DNA from: Candidatus Cloacimonadota bacterium
GTDB lineage: Bacteria > Cloacimonadota > Cloacimonadia > Cloacimonadales > Cloacimonadaceae
Direction of reading: 5' to 3'
DNA: 8,179 nt
Assembly (NCBI GenBank): GCA_016875595.1
Contig: VGPI01000087.1
Location: forward strand, 1-8,179
Below are positions 6,750-8,179 of this stretch, piece by piece. A program made the position numbers and the translations under genes. Positions within the stretch are counted from its first letter, which is position 1, and every line of letters begins with the position of its first letter. The notes under the pieces were generated by a model. The model had not been told where the DNA came from. It saw only the letters and a list, made by a program, of their open reading frames with translations, and made no database searches.

Positions 6750-7811
6750 ATGATCGCAGTTATCATGGCTGGCGGTGCCGGCACCCGCTTCTGGCCTCTT
6801 AGCCGTAACAGCATGCCAAAACAATATCTTAGGATAGCCGGCGAACGCTCAATGATCCAGCTCACGGTTGACCGTCTGTTGCCTCGCATCCCGCTCCGGG
6901 ATATCTTCATCGTCACCAGCGCCGATCAGGTGCCACTGGTACGTGTGCACCTGCCCGACCTTCCCCGTGACAACATCATTATCGAACCATTTGGGATGAA
7001 CACCGCCCCCTGCATAGCACTTAGCATGCTCTTTCTCAGGGAGATACGCTCCTGCTCCGGTGACGCGGCGATCGTCATCCTGCCCGCAGATCACGTGATC
7101 AGAGACCGCGAAGCCTTCCTCCGATCGTTGGATCAAGCGCAAGAAACCGCAGCGGAGGACTACCTGGTCACCTTTGGCATTGTGCCTTCCTATCCCGCCA
7201 CCGGCTTTGGTTATATCGAAGCCGGCGGAGAGATCGCACCCGGAGTGAATCAGGTCGTGCGCTTCAAGGAAAAGCCGGATCTCGCCACCGCCCAGAGCTT
7301 TATCCAGCAGGGTAACTTCTTCTGGAACAGTGGGATGTTCGCCTGGAAACTCAATACCATCCTGGCATCGATTGCGTCATTGACCCCCGAGATCCAGGCG
7401 GTTTTGCTCCGGATCGCAGAGGGCTGGCGTAAAGATGGTATAACAGCCGATCTTTCTGCCATTTATGCCCAAATGCCCCGCCAACCCGTCGATATCGCCA
7501 TCATGGAACCAGCGCCGTGCCGTGCCGTGATCCCGGTCGATTACGGCTGGAGCGACGTCGGCTCCTGGAAGGCGCTGGCGAAACTTAACAGACCTGATCC
7601 CGAGGGCAATATCCTCCCCCGTCGTCATTTTTCCCGTGACGCCCGTGCTAACTTCATTCAATCCAACAAGTTTACCGCTGTTATCGGCGTTGACAATCTC
7701 TGTCTGGTCGAGACCGATGACGCTCTTCTGATCACCACTCTCGATCGCAGCGAAGACGTGAAATTCGTAGTTGAACACTTACAAAAAGAAGGATTCTCCG
7801 ACCTCCTCTGA
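6750..7811 (+). CDS. manC: Mannose-1-phosphate guanylyltransferase (GDP-mannose pyrophosphorylase)
   Basis: A 353-residue sugar-nucleotide transferase that joins mannose-1-phosphate and GTP to give GDP-mannose, the donor for mannose, fucose and rhamnose-type units in LPS O-chains, capsules or glycoproteins. Motifs in order: AGGAGTRFWPLSR (7-19, nucleotide loop), PKQ (23-25), EPFGMNTAP (79-87), PADH (112-115), FKEKP (172-176), FWNSGMF (191-197) and DYGWSDVGSW (264-273). Relatives usually have GRNTAP where this protein has GMNTAP. It ends after the transferase and short left-handed helix region and lacks the C-terminal phosphomannose isomerase domain of the longer bifunctional enzymes. The start is well defined by GGGAGGG (6739-6745), the strongest Shine-Dalgarno of the operon, 18 nt after the lolA stop. 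It is the last gene of the run. No other sugar genes are in view. Confidence 0.94.
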   Translation: MIAVIMAGGAGTRFWPLSRNSMPKQYLRIAGERSMIQLTVDRLLPRIPLRDIFIVTSADQVPLVRVHLPDLPRDNIIIEPFGMNTAPCIALSMLFLREIRSCSGDAAIVILPADHVIRDREAFLRSLDQAQETAAEDYLVTFGIVPSYPATGFGYIEAGGEIAPGVNQVVRFKEKPDLATAQSFIQQGNFFWNSGMFAWKLNTILASIASLTPEIQAVLLRIAEGWRKDGITADLSAIYAQMPRQPVDIAIMEPAPCRAVIPVDYGWSDVGSWKALAKLNRPDPEGNILPRRHFSRDARANFIQSNKFTAVIGVDNLCLVETDDALLITTLDRSEDVKFVVEHLQKEGFSDLL

Positions 7812-8179
7812 TCACCACTCCCGGTATTCACGCTCATATCCCGCATCCCGATTGCAGCATCACTATGCCTTTTTCCCGTTTTCCATCCGATCAGGAACCG
7901 TTACTCCTCCCCTCATCCTCCTTGCTTGATTACCTTAGTATAACCTTAGTATAACCTTACGCCCGTAAGGTTATACTAAGGTTATACTAAGGTAATCAAG
8001 CAAGGAGGACACTCATGAGTCACTATCTGCACTTTTGGGGTTCAGTATATGGTTTACCAGATTAACCGAACTTTACCAAACTGAATATCTATATGCCTGT
8101 GTTGCAGGCAAGTAACTGTTTTGTGGGCACTACATGAGTTGACGTTTTGTGAGTTTTCGAGCTACAGGATTTGGGCTGA
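7812..8179. other. Intergenic region without a convincing gene
   Basis: These 368 bp hold no ORF with family likeness. From the left: a C-rich, G-poor tract (7811-7920, by my count about 45 C and 13 G on the plus strand) that could act as a Rho loading site after manC. Then comes the 94-bp palindrome. After it lie a 10-bp palindrome around an ATG (8011-8020) and a 16-codon ORF (8015-8065). A 6-bp hairpin TGCCTG/CAGGCA (8094-8110) is followed only loosely by TGTTTT. No intrinsic terminator with an adjacent U-run is clear. On the minus strand a short open frame (8178-8089, ending TAG, KTHKTST-type residues) could be the tail of a gene entering from the right, but the evidence is thin. Confidence 0.6.
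7916..8009. repeat. 94-bp near-perfect palindrome with tandem 11-bp units
   Basis: Arms 7916-7961 and 7964-8009 are exact reverse complements over 46 nt, separated only by CC (7962-7963). Beyond the ends the complementarity stops at once, so this is a bounded element, not a longer fold-back. Each arm contains tandem copies of an 11-bp unit: ACCTTAGTATA at 7932-7942 and 7943-7953 plus a 6-bp partial, mirrored at 7972-7993 on the right. The outer end is TCCTCCTTGCTTG and its complement, so AAGGAGGA reads outward on both strands. As DNA it could extrude a cruciform; as RNA it would make a 46-bp duplex, long for a terminator and with no U-run after it. It may be a dispersed intergenic repeat or MITE-like element. 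The only flanking direct repeat is CTCAT (7912-7916, 8012-8016), too short and off-register to count as a target duplication. Confidence 0.95.

Noticed and set aside
7089..7100. Second CACGTG-centred palindrome, GATCACGTGATC, as another parS site
   Set aside because: It shares only the TCACGTGA core with parS; the outer bases are wrong on both sides, and it lies in the conserved PADHVI codons of manC, which explain it.
7727..7820. 14-bp direct repeat TCTGATCACCACTC (7727-7740 and 7807-7820) spanning the end of manC
   Set aside because: The two copies are in different frames with no further likeness around them; probably chance or a minor local duplication.
7916..8009. Palindrome as CRISPR repeats or an intrinsic terminator
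   Set aside because: There are no unique spacers between repeat units, no cas genes, and no U-run after a stem that is far longer than normal terminators.
8094..8110. Hairpin TGCCTG/CAGGCA as an intrinsic terminator
   Set aside because: Stem of only 6 bp and the T-rich part (TGTTTT) begins several bases later instead of directly after the stem.
8089..8178. Minus-strand open frame of 29 codons ending in TAG, as the C-terminus of a gene entering from the right
   Set aside because: Too short, polar low-complexity composition (K, T, S, H) and no recognisable family; cannot be supported without downstream sequence.

Overview
The window is an ordinary, densely packed bacterial chromosome segment with GC a little over half and long ORFs using ATG starts. 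It comes from a diderm (Gram-negative-type) bacterium. An LptE-type lipoprotein, a LolA lipoprotein carrier and a GDP-mannose-forming enzyme all point to an outer membrane with LPS or other surface glycans. The taxon cannot be fixed by eye. The gene set (excisionase-like HTH fused to EIIA, divergent YchF, Porphyromonas-type deiminase with a signal peptide) would fit an anaerobic Bacteroidota/FCB-like or Candidatus Cloacimonadota-like lineage; this is inference.

Left block, minus strand (1-1363): three tightly spaced genes read leftward. They encode an HTH-EIIA (PtsN-type) regulator, PurE (purine synthesis), and the start of an agmatine/peptidyl-arginine deiminase family protein that runs off the window edge. 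A perfect 16-bp ParB-binding parS palindrome (189-204) lies in the first codons of the deiminase gene.

Middle (1364-1460): a 97-bp AT-rich divergent promoter region with a 6-bp inverted repeat.

Right block, plus strand (1461-7811): six genes with gaps of 1, 0, 13, -14 and 18 nt, so probably one operon. In order they are lptE, rluB, a divergent ychF-like P-loop NTPase, ftsK, lolA and manC. Outer-membrane assembly (LptE, LolA, ManC) is mixed with chromosome segregation and division (FtsK) and ribosome-linked functions (RluB, YchF). The ftsK-lolA adjacency is also found in E. coli. The ychF-like gene carries a small in-frame 30-bp duplication just after its nucleotide-specificity motif.

Right end (7812-8179): no convincing gene. 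It holds a C-rich, G-poor tract straight after manC, then a 94-bp almost perfect palindrome (two 46-nt arms, 2-nt centre) built partly from tandem 11-bp units. The right arm ends in a strong Shine-Dalgarno sequence placed 6 nt before an ATG that opens only a 16-codon ORF. The palindrome and the parS site are the most unusual items here. I found no clearly new multi-gene system, CRISPR array, tRNA, rRNA or intact mobile element.
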